From: Thalassospira sp. MCCC 1A01428
Lineage (GTDB): Bacteria > Pseudomonadota > Alphaproteobacteria > Rhodospirillales > Thalassospiraceae
Assembly (NCBI RefSeq): GCF_002115825.1
Contig: NZ_JFJZ01000008.1
Span: 1 to 64,000, forward strand
Direction: 5' to 3'
DNA: 64,000 bases
Positions 55,180 through 64,000 of the stretch are shown here, one piece after another (positions within the stretch are counted from its first letter, which is position 1; every line of letters begins with the position of its first letter). The position numbers and the translations under genes were made by a program. The notes under the pieces were generated by a model that was not told the DNA's origin, searched no databases, and saw nothing but the letters and a program-made list of their open reading frames with translations.

Positions 55180-57648
55180 ATGAGCAGTCAGACAAACCTT
55201 CTTGAACGCGGCACTGCCTTTCTACCCAGTGCACTGGTCAGCTTCCTTAAACGCGGGGGCATCCAGCTGTGTGGACTGGCGCTGACAGCGGCGGGGATTG
55301 CCCTGTTTATCATGCTGATCGGATTTCACCCCGGTGATCCGTCGTTTAACCACGCCAGCGACCACGCCTATATCTATAATCCGCTGGGCATTTTTGGCGC
55401 CTATTTCGCCGATATGATGTTGCGCACCCTTGGTTTGGGGGCCGCATTGTTAACCGCCCTTATTGTTGGCTGGGGCCTGCGCCTGATTGCGATGCGCCCG
55501 TTTAGCTGGATGTGGCTGCGGTTTCTGGTATTGCCGCTGGCCTTGTTGTTAATGGCAACGGCGGCATCGGCTGTGCCACGCGGCATGACATGGCCCTTAA
55601 CCGTTGGTTATGGCGGCTTTGCCGGTGATTTGTTGCTTGGTCGCCTTGGCATGTTGTTAACCTTGGCCGGTATCCCTGCCGGACCGGTAATTATCGGCCT
55701 GTTCAGCATGGTTGTCGGTATGGGCCTGACCCTGTTTTGCATGGCCTATCAATTATCCGAATGGCGGGCCGTCGGCCATGTATTGTCGCGTATTGGCGGC
55801 ACGGTTATTTACGGTGTGGGCCGTGCCATTCCAGGCAACAGCGCGGACGAAGTTGCCGAAATTGCACCGGGTGAACGCAAGGGCGACCGCAATGCCCGCC
55901 CCCGTCAGGAACCATCGATGGAACGGTCGGAAAAAAGGGTGGCGGCAGCAGTTGAACGCAACACTCTGTCGGCCAGCGATGATGCCGATGATTATGACGA
56001 TATCGACAATGAACCCCCGGTTCATATTGTGGCCCCGCCGGCGGCCAAGGTCCAACCCAGCACCAAGGCATCAGCCCAGCGCCAGTCCTCCTTTGATCTG
56101 GGTGCCGGAGAATACAGCTTCCCGCCGCTTGGCCTGCTTCATGAACCCAGCGAGGAAGACTACGCCCAGATTGATCAGGGGGCGCTGGCGCAAAATGCAC
56201 GTTTGCTGGAAACCGTATTGCAGGATTTTGGTGTTAAGGGCGAAATCGTACAGGTGCGCCCCGGCCCGGTGGTGACATTATACGAACTGGAACCAGCGGC
56301 CGGGGTTAAATCATCGCGCGTGATTGGCCTTGCCGACGACATTGCCCGTTCCATGAGTGCGATAGCCGCCCGTGTTGCGGTGGTGCCGGGACGCAATGTT
56401 ATCGGCATCGAACTGCCAAATTCCACACGTGAAACCGTGCATTTGCATGAAATCCTGGCTTCGAACGATTTTGAAAAGAATACCGGCAAACTAAACCTTA
56501 GCCTTGGCAAGGATATTGGTGGATCGCCGGTGATTGCCGATCTGTCAAAAATGCCACATTTGCTGATTGCCGGGACCACAGGGTCCGGTAAATCGGTGGG
56601 TGTGAACGCCATGATCCTAAGCCTGCTATATAAACACACGCCCGAAGAATGCCGTTTCATCATGATTGATCCGAAAATGCTGGAACTGTCAATCTACGAT
56701 GGCATTCCGCATTTGCTGACCCCGGTAGTGACCGACCCGCACAAAGCCGTCGTCTCCCTAAAATGGGCGGTGCGTGAAATGGAAGACCGTTACCGCGCCA
56801 TGAGCCAGGTCGGGGTGCGTAACATTGCCGGATATAACAAACGCATCAAGGAAGCCGCTGCCAAGGGCGAAGAACTGACCCGTCGGGTGCAAACCGGATT
56901 TGATCCCGAAACCGGCAAACCGATTTTTGAAGACCAGCAACTGCCGATGGAAGCCCTGCCCTTTATCGTGGTTATTGTCGACGAAATGGCCGATTTGATG
57001 CTGGTGGCCGGCAAGGATGTGGAAGCATCGATCCAGCGCCTGGCACAGATGGCGCGTGCCGCCGGTATCCATCTGATCATGGCAACCCAGCGCCCGTCGG
57101 TCGACGTGATTACCGGTACCATCAAGGCCAACTTCCCAACCCGCATTTCCTATTCTGTCACCTCGAAAATCGATTCCCGCACCATTCTGGGTGAAATGGG
57201 GGCAGAACAGCTTCTGGGGCAAGGGGACATGCTGTTTATGGGCCAGGGGGGGCGGTTGCAACGTGTACACGGCCCGTTTGTATCGGACGAAGAAGTTGAA
57301 AGCATTGTAAAACACCTGCGCGACCAGGGCGACCCGTCCTATCTTGATGAAGTCACCGAAGAACCGGAAGAAGACCCGGTTGCAGCCTATATGGCAGGCG
57401 GCGGCAATGCCGGTTCAGGTGGTGGTAACAGTGCGGATGACGACCTTTACAATCAGGCCGTCGGCATTGTCCTGCGCGAGAAAAAGGCGTCCACCAGCTT
57501 TGTTCAGCGCAAACTGTCGATCGGTTATAACCGTGCCGCCCGAATTATTGAACAAATGGAAGAAAACGGGCTGGTATCGGCAGCCAACCATGTGGGCAAA
57601 CGCGAAGTGCTGATCGGCAACATGGATGGCACTCCGTTTGAAGATTAA
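55180..57648 (+). CDS. ftsK: DNA translocase FtsK
   Basis: An 822-residue septal DNA pump. Four N-terminal helices (about 25-190) anchor it; a charged linker (about 215-300) follows. The motor has Walker A AGTTGSGKSVG near residue 464 and Walker B IVVIVDEMADLM near 585. The C-terminal gamma winged helix (about 755-820) ends SVIQRKLSIGYNRAA-style and would read KOPS sites. It clears chromosome ends and activates XerCD at dif during division. Length is normal for alphaproteobacteria. A terminator follows. Confidence 0.96.
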   Translation: MSSQTNLLERGTAFLPSALVSFLKRGGIQLCGLALTAAGIALFIMLIGFHPGDPSFNHASDHAYIYNPLGIFGAYFADMMLRTLGLGAALLTALIVGWGLRLIAMRPFSWMWLRFLVLPLALLLMATAASAVPRGMTWPLTVGYGGFAGDLLLGRLGMLLTLAGIPAGPVIIGLFSMVVGMGLTLFCMAYQLSEWRAVGHVLSRIGGTVIYGVGRAIPGNSADEVAEIAPGERKGDRNARPRQEPSMERSEKRVAAAVERNTLSASDDADDYDDIDNEPPVHIVAPPAAKVQPSTKASAQRQSSFDLGAGEYSFPPLGLLHEPSEEDYAQIDQGALAQNARLLETVLQDFGVKGEIVQVRPGPVVTLYELEPAAGVKSSRVIGLADDIARSMSAIAARVAVVPGRNVIGIELPNSTRETVHLHEILASNDFEKNTGKLNLSLGKDIGGSPVIADLSKMPHLLIAGTTGSGKSVGVNAMILSLLYKHTPEECRFIMIDPKMLELSIYDGIPHLLTPVVTDPHKAVVSLKWAVREMEDRYRAMSQVGVRNIAGYNKRIKEAAAKGEELTRRVQTGFDPETGKPIFEDQQLPMEALPFIVVIVDEMADLMLVAGKDVEASIQRLAQMARAAGIHLIMATQRPSVDVITGTIKANFPTRISYSVTSKIDSRTILGEMGAEQLLGQGDMLFMGQGGRLQRVHGPFVSDEEVESIVKHLRDQGDPSYLDEVTEEPEEDPVAAYMAGGGNAGSGGGNSADDDLYNQAVGIVLREKKASTSFVQRKLSIGYNRAARIIEQMEENGLVSAANHVGKREVLIGNMDGTPFED

Positions 57649-57680
57649 GCCCTTGAAAATCGATAAAATGCTGCATTGCG

Positions 57681-57710
57681 AAAGGGTTGCCTTACCGGCA
57701 GCCCTTTTTT
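57681..57710 (+). terminator. Terminator after ftsK
   Basis: AAAGGGTTGCC-TTACC-GGCAGCCC with one G-T pair, then TTTTTT, about 35 bases after the stop codon. Confidence 0.85.
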
Positions 57711-57834
57711 GCATTTACCGTGCTCCCCATACGCGACCGATGCAAAAATGCGATAAAGTGATCGCGACAAAGCAATATACAGCCTTTGCCCGCCCCCCAT
57801 ATCGTGCCCGACCGTACGACTGGGAGGAAACAAA

Positions 57835-59232
57835 ATGATAGAATTAATGATTGCGATTGTGGTCAGCGTGGTTGCTGCCACCTTAATCGTCAAAAAATAC
57901 CAGCCACATACCGTTTTGCTGCTGGCCGGTTTAACGCTGTTTGCCGTTACCGCCATTTTTTACCCGACCCATGATATTGTTTTCAAAAAAGACGACCCCA
58001 CCGGCTGGCCCGGCTTCGATATTTTTGAACATATCCATGCCATCATGTCCTATCGCCTGGCGGGTTTGGGCCTGATCATTATGGCAGCTGGCGGCTTTGC
58101 CAAATATATGGACCATATTGGCGCGACACAGGCGATGGTTAACATCACGACCCGTCCCCTCGCCCGTATTGGCGCGCCTTATATTGTGCTGGCTTTGGGT
58201 TATGCTGTCGGCCAGATCCTGAACATTTTTATCCCCAGTGCCGCCGGCCTTGCCATGCTGTTGCTGGTTACCCTGTATCCGACACTGGTAAAACTTGGTG
58301 TTAGCCGCGCGGCCGCAGCTGCCATGATCGGCACCACATCGGTTCTCGACCTTGGCCCGGCATCGGGCACCGCTAACCTTGCCGCCCATACCGCCAATAT
58401 TGATGTGGCGATTTTCTTTGCCCAATATCAAATTCCGGTCGCCGCCTGCATTGTGCCTGTTATCTGCATTCTGACCTATTTCAGTGCGAAATATTTTGAC
58501 CGCCGCGATAATCACGAAGTTGTCATGCCCCATCATGGCGCGGTCATAACCGGTGCCGGCTCCACAGCGAGTGACGAACCGCACGCTCCGGGTTTTTATG
58601 CCCTGTTACCCATTCTGCCCTTAACCCTGATTCTGATTTTCAGCAAATTGCTGATCCATCAAATTGAACTCGGTGTTGTTACCGCCATGATTATTGGCGC
58701 GTTAATTGGCCTTTTCTGCGAAATGTTTCGCAATCGTCACAAAATGGCCGATGTGTTCAAGGGGTTCATGGTGTTTTTCCGGGGCATGGGCAACATGTTC
58801 TCGACCATCATTTCACTGATCATTTGCGCCGAATTTTTTGCCGCAGGCCTTAAAGCCATTGGCGCCATCGATTTCATGATCGCCAGTGCGCAAAATGCCG
58901 GTTTTGGCATTCTGGGTATGATGCTGGTGGCCTGTGCGCTGGTGGCCATCACCGCTATTATGACCGGGTCGGGTAATGCGGCGTTCTTCTCGTTTGCCAG
59001 CCTGGCCCCAAACATTACCGCTGGCACGGCCACCGGCGCTGTCAGCCTGTTATTGCCGCTTCAGTTTACTGCCGGTATCGCCCGGTCACTGTCGCCGGTA
59101 TCGGGTGTCATCATTGCCGTAGCCGAAGTCGCCGAATGCTCGCCAATCGATATTGTTAAACGAACGGCCATACCGCTGATTGGCGGACTGGTTATGCTGT
59201 TTGTCTATAACCTGCTGTTTGTGGTGGGTTAA
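57835..59232 (+). CDS. dcuC: DcuC-family C4-dicarboxylate carrier
   Basis: A 465-residue inner-membrane carrier with about 12 helices. Typical DcuC blocks are KKYQPHTVLLLAGLTLF near residue 20, NIFIPSAAGLAMLLLVTLYP, GSGNAAFFSFASLAP and RSLSPVSGVIIAVAE. DcuC moves succinate, fumarate or malate, usually under low oxygen. GGGAGGAAA precedes ATG at 57835. The downstream lyase gene starts 72 bases later on the same strand, so the two are probably one transcript. Confidence 0.9.
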   Translation: MIELMIAIVVSVVAATLIVKKYQPHTVLLLAGLTLFAVTAIFYPTHDIVFKKDDPTGWPGFDIFEHIHAIMSYRLAGLGLIIMAAGGFAKYMDHIGATQAMVNITTRPLARIGAPYIVLALGYAVGQILNIFIPSAAGLAMLLLVTLYPTLVKLGVSRAAAAAMIGTTSVLDLGPASGTANLAAHTANIDVAIFFAQYQIPVAACIVPVICILTYFSAKYFDRRDNHEVVMPHHGAVITGAGSTASDEPHAPGFYALLPILPLTLILIFSKLLIHQIELGVVTAMIIGALIGLFCEMFRNRHKMADVFKGFMVFFRGMGNMFSTIISLIICAEFFAAGLKAIGAIDFMIASAQNAGFGILGMMLVACALVAITAIMTGSGNAAFFSFASLAPNITAGTATGAVSLLLPLQFTAGIARSLSPVSGVIIAVAEVAECSPIDIVKRTAIPLIGGLVMLFVYNLLFVVG

Positions 59233-59304
59233 CCTCGCCCCGATCAACCTGAACTGCCAATGCGCCCGCCCTGCCCTGACGCCGCAACACAAGAGACGAT
59301 GATA

Positions 59305-60672
59305 ATGAACACGCGCAACCTGCCTGTCTCGACCGACGATTTGTTTACATCACAAGCCACCTGGCAAAGCTGGCTGGATGTAGAAGGCGCATTGGCAATC
59401 GCCCAGGCCGAATTGGGCATGATCCCCCAATCGGCCTGTGACGAGATCATCAAGCATACCGATTTGGCCCAATTTGACGTTGACGCCTTAAAAAATGACA
59501 TCGCCGCCAGCATGTCCCCGATTATGTCGACCGTACGTGCCCTGGCGGCAAAATGTGCGGGCGATGCCGGGGGGTATGTTCATTGGGGGGCTACCACCCA
59601 AAACATCATCATTGCCGGTAAAACCCTGCAATTGCGCAAATCACACCGTTTTGTCCTGGCCCGTATCGCAAATGCGTTGGCGAAAATGGCCGATATGGCC
59701 GACCGGACGGCGGACTGGCTTACCGTGGCGCGCACCAACCGCCGCCAGGCCCTGCCAATTACCTTTGGCTATAAAATGGCGGGCTGGATTGACGAATTTC
59801 AACGCTGTGCCGACCGCCTGATCAGCGCCGAACCACGCACCTTTATGCTAATTTTTGGCGGTGCCGCCGGCGCCATGCACAGCTATGGCGATATCGGCCA
59901 AAAACTGGCCGATACGATGGCGAAACATTTGGGTTTGACCGCCTCCACCGTGCATTCACGTGCCACCAATGATGGCTTTGCCGAATATGTTGCCATGCTG
60001 GGCATGTTTGCTGTCGCCTGCGAACGCATGGGCACCGAACTTTATACCCTGATGTCAAACGAGGTGGATGAAGTCAGCGAGGTTCAGGCAGCCGATGTCG
60101 TTGGCAGTTCTACCATGCCGCACAAGTTTAACCCGAAATATGTTGTCAGCCTGCTAACCGCAGCGTCCAGGCTGCGTAATCTGGTAGGCCCGACAATGGA
60201 AGCCTGCCGCCCCAGCCACGAAGGCGATGCGGCTTATAATTTCCGGCTCTACGAACTGATTGATGAAGCAGGCTCGCTTTCCTACAAGGTCGCCAGCCAG
60301 CTTGAAACATTGCTCGACCATGTGAAAATCAATCAGGATCGCATGTATGAAAACCTGATGCGCGATCCTGCTCCGCTTGTGTCGGAAAAAATCATGATGG
60401 AACTGGCCAACACAATTGGTCGCCAAACCGCCCATGATCTGGTGCATCACGCGATTGTTGATTGCCGCGATACCGGCATTTCCTTTGCAGATGCGTTATA
60501 CAAACACAACGACGTTCGTACATGTTTTGCCCACCGCAAGGATCTGAACGCCGCACTTGACCCGCGCCTTTACACCGGGTGCAGCACCACCATTGCCCAC
60601 GATACCGCCACCAGCGCGCGCAAGCATGTCGCACATATCCGTCAGCATATTGCCCAGGTTAAACCCGGTTAA
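59305..60672 (+). CDS. Fumarase/aspartase-superfamily lyase (PcaB/adenylosuccinate-lyase branch)
   Basis: A 455-residue cytosolic lyase. The superfamily signature GSSTMPHKFNP (267-277) with its catalytic loop Ser is intact. GYVHWGATTQN near residue 95 and the SRATNDGFAEY region give the other active-site blocks. Enzymes of this fold split a C-N or C-O bond, usually releasing fumarate, or cyclise carboxymuconate. The exact substrate is not predictable. It sits behind dcuC and faces a LysR gene, which hints at a catabolic unit feeding dicarboxylate. ATG at 59305 is preferred to 59299 because of spacing from AAGAG. Confidence 0.8.
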   Translation: MNTRNLPVSTDDLFTSQATWQSWLDVEGALAIAQAELGMIPQSACDEIIKHTDLAQFDVDALKNDIAASMSPIMSTVRALAAKCAGDAGGYVHWGATTQNIIIAGKTLQLRKSHRFVLARIANALAKMADMADRTADWLTVARTNRRQALPITFGYKMAGWIDEFQRCADRLISAEPRTFMLIFGGAAGAMHSYGDIGQKLADTMAKHLGLTASTVHSRATNDGFAEYVAMLGMFAVACERMGTELYTLMSNEVDEVSEVQAADVVGSSTMPHKFNPKYVVSLLTAASRLRNLVGPTMEACRPSHEGDAAYNFRLYELIDEAGSLSYKVASQLETLLDHVKINQDRMYENLMRDPAPLVSEKIMMELANTIGRQTAHDLVHHAIVDCRDTGISFADALYKHNDVRTCFAHRKDLNAALDPRLYTGCSTTIAHDTATSARKHVAHIRQHIAQVKPG

Positions 60673-60701
60673 CATTCCAGACTTTACTGGTGCAAAACAC
60701 A

Positions 60702-60736
60702 AACGGCCCGGCCTGAAACAGGACCGGGCCGTTTTT
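60702..60736. terminator. Bidirectional terminator between the lyase and LysR genes
   Basis: AACGGCCCGGCCTG, AAA loop, CAGG-A-CCGGGCCGTT, then TTTT. A nearly continuous 14-bp stem shared by convergent genes. Confidence 0.88.
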
Positions 60737-60805
60737 TATGCAAGGTGTAATAAAAAACCGCAGGGGAATGACAGATATTTGCCCAATGGCATGCATATGT
60801 GCCGG

Positions 60806-61744
60806 TTAATCTGGTAATAACAGCCTTACATTGGCGCCATATGCCGCGTCATCGGCGCACCGACGCGCAATTTGCTGGCGCAACAGGGCCACAAACCGCA
60901 TCGCCACGGGGTTTTGCCCGGCCGGCGGAAAAACACAGGCATAAGGCAACCAAAATTCAGGCCCAACCGGGCGCAAGGTGGTTTTGGACGGATCAATAAA
61001 AACACTGCTGATTCCGTCCATCAGGCCAAGACCATACCCGCTTTCAACAAATTTGGGCACCAGCAAACTCGACCCGATTTCAAGGCTGATGCGTGGCACC
61101 TTGCCAATCGCTTCAAATAGGTGGTCCAGCCTTTGCCGCCATATCTGATTGGATCGCAAGGAAACAAAAGGCTGATCAACAAGGGCCTCGACCGGCACAC
61201 ATGCAAGGGCCGCCAACGGATGATCAACGGGCAACAGCACCTGGGTTCGCGCTTCCAGCACGGGTTCAATCGCCAGTTCGACCACAGATGTTTTAATTGG
61301 TAACGACAGCAGGCCCAGATTATAGCGCCGTGACCCCACCTGATTTTCAACATCGGACCGCGTGCCAATATCAATTTTGCATTTCAAATTGGCATGTTCG
61401 GCATTTAGCAAATCAATCACGGGCGGTAACAACGATGCCCCGATCGGACCAACCGTAATAATGCGCAGGGTATCCACCGCCTTTTCGCGAATTTCACGCG
61501 CAATCGCCGGGATTTCCTCGACCCCGTTTAAAATATGTTCAGCTTCGTGGAAAAAACGTTCCCCTTCGCGGGTTAAGACCAGCCGCTGGTTCGTCCGTTC
61601 AAACAAGGTCAGCTTCAGTTCACTTTCCAGCCCCGACAACATTCGGCTGGCGGCAGACTGACTAAGGTGGGCCGCCGTCGCCGCCCCCGAAAGGGTGCCA
61701 TGCAACACAGTCAGGCGAAACAGCCGTAGCGCCTTAAGATTCAT
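60806..61744 (-). CDS. LysR-family regulator beside the dcuC-lyase genes
   Basis: A 312-residue LysR protein. The helix-turn-helix is NLKALRLFRLTVLHGTLSGAA, then LSQSAASRMLSGLE (residues 2-41). The effector domain has the usual two halves. It faces the lyase gene tail to tail. Family members often control a neighbouring transporter or enzyme; control of dcuC and the lyase is the natural hypothesis but is not shown by the sequence. Start is ATG at 61744. Confidence 0.9.
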   Translation of the reverse strand: MNLKALRLFRLTVLHGTLSGAATAAHLSQSAASRMLSGLESELKLTLFERTNQRLVLTREGERFFHEAEHILNGVEEIPAIAREIREKAVDTLRIITVGPIGASLLPPVIDLLNAEHANLKCKIDIGTRSDVENQVGSRRYNLGLLSLPIKTSVVELAIEPVLEARTQVLLPVDHPLAALACVPVEALVDQPFVSLRSNQIWRQRLDHLFEAIGKVPRISLEIGSSLLVPKFVESGYGLGLMDGISSVFIDPSKTTLRPVGPEFWLPYACVFPPAGQNPVAMRFVALLRQQIARRCADDAAYGANVRLLLPD

Positions 61745-62226
61745 ATCATCCCCGATTTTTGCAGGGTTTCCCCCCGAAACACCCGGCTTCCATTTTCACG
61801 CCCCACCCCGCCAATCACAAGTAAAAACACAGGCATCATCCCCGCCCTTGTCATTACAACTTTAAACCGAAGGTCCCCAGATAAAACAACACTTTAAATA
61901 TAACCATCGCAAAGAAAAAACACCGCCAAAACCCCAAAAACCAACACCATTAGTGTTTATTTCTTAAATATTATCAATCCAGGGTTAATTCACAGCCTGA
62001 AAGTATTATTTTTTTGTTGCCGGTCATTGTTATTTACTGACCACCTCAATAATTAATGCTTCTCTAGCAAGACGAATGGGACATGTGGAAAGAAAGTTGC
62101 ACAGGAAGACAATATCGACCGTTATTTCAATCAATAAACAGACATCAACTTATAAGAGAATGACAGAAAACGGTCACAATGCGCGAAACTGCATTGTCTG
62201 CTGCAACATTATAAATACTTGGGGCG
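61745..62226. other. A/T-rich gap between LysR and the chemoreceptor
   Basis: A 482-base region with promoters for the two divergent genes. It becomes strongly A/T-rich at 61900-62060. An 81-codon open frame at 62076-62321 overlaps the chemoreceptor start in another frame and is not supported. A possible -24/-12 element lies at 62086. Confidence 0.5.
62086..62101 (+). promoter_or_regulatory. Weak sigma-54-type promoter candidate for the chemoreceptor
   Basis: TGGAAAGAAAGTTGCA keeps GG and TTGC at the correct spacing but lacks the CAC of the -24 box. It lies about 125 bases before the start codon. A chance match cannot be excluded. Confidence 0.35.
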
Positions 62227-63927
62227 ATGATGATAAACCTATCCAATTGTACAATATCGACAAAACTGCGACTTTTATTAGGAATTGTCGCAGTCGCATT
62301 TTTGGCCTTAACGGCCTATGACCTTTTTACCCTTCGCGGCACCCTTGTTGATGGTCGCAAGCAAAACGTCAAAAACGTTGTCGAAATGGCGCGCTCAACG
62401 ATCGACCATTTCGCCCGGCAGGCGCAAAATGGCACCCTGTCGCAAGATGATGCCAAAACACAGGCACTGGCGGCGGTAAAAGACCAGCGGTTTAACGGCG
62501 ACAACTACGTTTTTGTTATCGACCATAGTGCTCATATTCTGATGCACCCGATAAAACCGGAACTGAACGGCAAGGATGGCACCACAATTACCGACGAAAA
62601 TGGTGTCAGAATATTTGCCGATCTGGCAAAGGTCGCATCTGCACCGCAAGGCGGATATCTGAACTATATCTGGCCCAAGCCAGATCAGAAAACCTCGGCA
62701 CAGAAAATTTCATATGGCGCCAGCTATAAGCCCTGGGGATGGGTTATCGGCGCAGGCACCTATATCGATAATGTTGACGATGCCTTTTGGCAACGCGCCA
62801 TCAGTGATATTATCGTAGCCTTGCTTGTTGTTGTCATTGTTGGCCTGATTGGCGCTGCAATTAGCCGTTCAACCGGGCGACCACTGGGCGATATCACCCG
62901 GGCCATCAATGGTTTGGCACAGGGAAACAACAATATTGAAGTAGATATTCCCGATGTCGAAGACCGCCAGGATGAAATTGGCGAATTGGCCCGCGCACTT
63001 GCCGTTTTCCGGTCAAATCGAAAACGCAACGAAGCCGCAAGCGCCGAACATCAACGTAATCAGCAAGCCCAGATCGAACGGGCCCAGCGGATTGAACAGC
63101 TTATTGGCCAGTTTGAAGGCGATGTAACACAAAACCTGAACGGGGTTAACGATGCTGTGCGTAAATTGCATGGCACGGCAGGCGAAATGACCCGGCAGTC
63201 ATCGCACACCACCGATCAGGCCACTGCCGTTGCCGCAGCAACCGACCAGGCCGCCCGTAACGTTGATACAGTTGCTGCCGCAGCCGAACAGCTTGCAACC
63301 TCGATTGACGAAATCACCCAGCAGGTTAACCGCAGTTCCGATATCGCCCGGACCGGTGCGCAGGAAGCCGATGACGCCACCAAAATTTTTGCGGCCCTTG
63401 GCAGCGCTTCGGAAAAAATTGGTGAAGTTGTTCAGCTGATTCAGTCAATTGCCGAACAGACCAACCTTTTGGCCCTGAACGCCACGATTGAAGCCGCCCG
63501 CGCGGGCGAAGCCGGCAAGGGGTTTGCCGTCGTTGCAGCCGAGGTTAAAAACCTTGCCAACCAGACCACTCGCGCCACCGAAGATATTGCCGTACAGATT
63601 AACGACATTCAGGGATCCACCCAAAACGCCCTGGGCGCGATCAGCCATTTGTCCGGACGAATGAAGGAACTAAACGAAGTTGCCGCTGGCATTGCCGCCG
63701 CTGTTGCCGAACAGGATGCGGCCACCGGCGAAATTGCCCGCAATGTGGGCGAAGCCGCACAGGGAACCAAGGAAGTCTCGGCCAATGTTGCCGGATTGCG
63801 TCAGTCAGCTGAAAGCGAACGTGTCGCATCAAATGACGTATTAAATTCGGCACAGGGACTGGATCAAAAGTCTCATTCACTTATGAACCAGTTCCGCAAT
63901 TTTCTGGCTGATATCCGCAACGCCTGA
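62227..63927 (+). CDS. Methyl-accepting chemotaxis protein with sCache-like sensor
   Basis: A 566-residue chemoreceptor. TM1 is about 10-32, the periplasmic single-Cache domain about 35-180 (with [16 protein letters not shown] and [11 protein letters not shown]), TM2 about 190-212, HAMP about 215-268 and the signalling coiled coil about 290-560. The hairpin tip reads [31 protein letters not shown] and docks CheW and CheA. The ligand is probably a small acid or amine, judging from sCache_2 relatives, but is not predictable. There is no CheR pentapeptide at the end. Start is the first of two ATGs. Confidence 0.92.
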   Translation: MMINLSNCTISTKLRLLLGIVAVAFLALTAYDLFTLRGTLVDGRKQNVKNVVEMARSTIDHFARQAQNGTLSQDDAKTQALAAVKDQRFNGDNYVFVIDHSAHILMHPIKPELNGKDGTTITDENGVRIFADLAKVASAPQGGYLNYIWPKPDQKTSAQKISYGASYKPWGWVIGAGTYIDNVDDAFWQRAISDIIVALLVVVIVGLIGAAISRSTGRPLGDITRAINGLAQGNNNIEVDIPDVEDRQDEIGELARALAVFRSNRKRNEAASAEHQRNQQAQIERAQRIEQLIGQFEGDVTQNLNGVNDAVRKLHGTAGEMTRQSSHTTDQATAVAAATDQAARNVDTVAAAAEQLATSIDEITQQVNRSSDIARTGAQEADDATKIFAALGSASEKIGEVVQLIQSIAEQTNLLALNATIEAARAGEAGKGFAVVAAEVKNLANQTTRATEDIAVQINDIQGSTQNALGAISHLSGRMKELNEVAAGIAAAVAEQDAATGEIARNVGEAAQGTKEVSANVAGLRQSAESERVASNDVLNSAQGLDQKSHSLMNQFRNFLADIRNA

Positions 63928-64000
63928 GCCGGGATTTTCAAAACCGGACGCACCAACAACCCGGGATAATGTAAAACCATCTTTTAAAGGCAGGGCATAC

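Overview
The window looks like a 64 kb piece of a GC-rich (mid-50s percent by eye) alphaproteobacterial chromosome, most like a marine Rhodospirillales member such as Thalassospira. That placement is inferred from gene content and protein style: a 1,611-residue NAD-glutamate dehydrogenase, a GcvA-type LysR, a DUF1127 protein, the thioredoxin/LON-domain/Trm112/DUF971 run and a Cache-HAMP chemoreceptor. No database search was possible. I see no phage, insertion sequence, CRISPR array or plasmid module. Coding density is high and most of the window is ordinary core and accessory metabolism.

Layout. 0.3-8.7 kb: a LysE exporter, a FliL-like protein, a complete yejABEF-type peptide ABC transporter operon and a GcvA-like LysR, all on the minus strand. 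8.8-12.3 kb: DUF1127, a methyltransferase, a quinone oxidoreductase and a small membrane protein. 12.6-15.7 kb: tRNA-Ser(GGA), then a plus-strand trio of an unusual DNA-binding protein, a beta-propeller and a DJ-1/PfpI protein that seems to start at ATA. 15.8-20.9 kb: minus-strand thpR, pirin, tas-like aldo/keto reductase, FIST protein and a C-terminal J-domain protein. 20.9-22.0 kb: an AT-rich stretch with no convincing gene. 22.0-26.3 kb: a tesA-type esterase divergent from a ybbA-ybbP-type ABC pair. 26.4-34 kb: acyl-CoA synthetase, a secreted mono-haem protein, a Bax-inhibitor protein, a TPR-like protein and HtpX. 34-41 kb: NAD-glutamate dehydrogenase divergent from fabI, and an SDR. 41-44 kb: a CHASE4-GGDEF-EAL protein and two identical tRNA-Gly(GCC) genes. 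44-47.3 kb: a YbaK/ProX deacylase and the thioredoxin/LON/Trm112/DUF971 cluster. 47.5-50 kb: OmpW, a hexanucleotide repeat and a UbiH-family hydroxylase. 50.4-53.7 kb: glnK-amtB and a second ammonium transporter. 53.9-57.6 kb: dapC-like aminotransferase and ftsK. 57.8-61.7 kb: dcuC-like carrier, a fumarase-superfamily lyase and a convergent LysR. 62.2-63.9 kb: a chemoreceptor.

How the genes work together. The clearest physiological theme is nitrogen. glnK-amtB and the second amt gene each lie behind a good -24/-12 (sigma-54-type) promoter match. The nearby glutamate dehydrogenase, peptide importer and DapC-like aminotransferase would move nitrogen and amino acids. A second theme is dicarboxylates: a DcuC carrier next to a lyase of the superfamily that releases fumarate, with its own LysR.

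Nothing here is a clearly new defence or mobile system. The items most worth a second look are: the TPR plus double winged-helix regulator with overlapping mini-ORFs at its start; the ATA start candidate; the dcuC-lyase-LysR locus; the secreted mono-haem protein of unknown function; the (GGTAAA)7 array upstream of ompW; and a perfect 14-bp inverted repeat behind the glutamate dehydrogenase gene.
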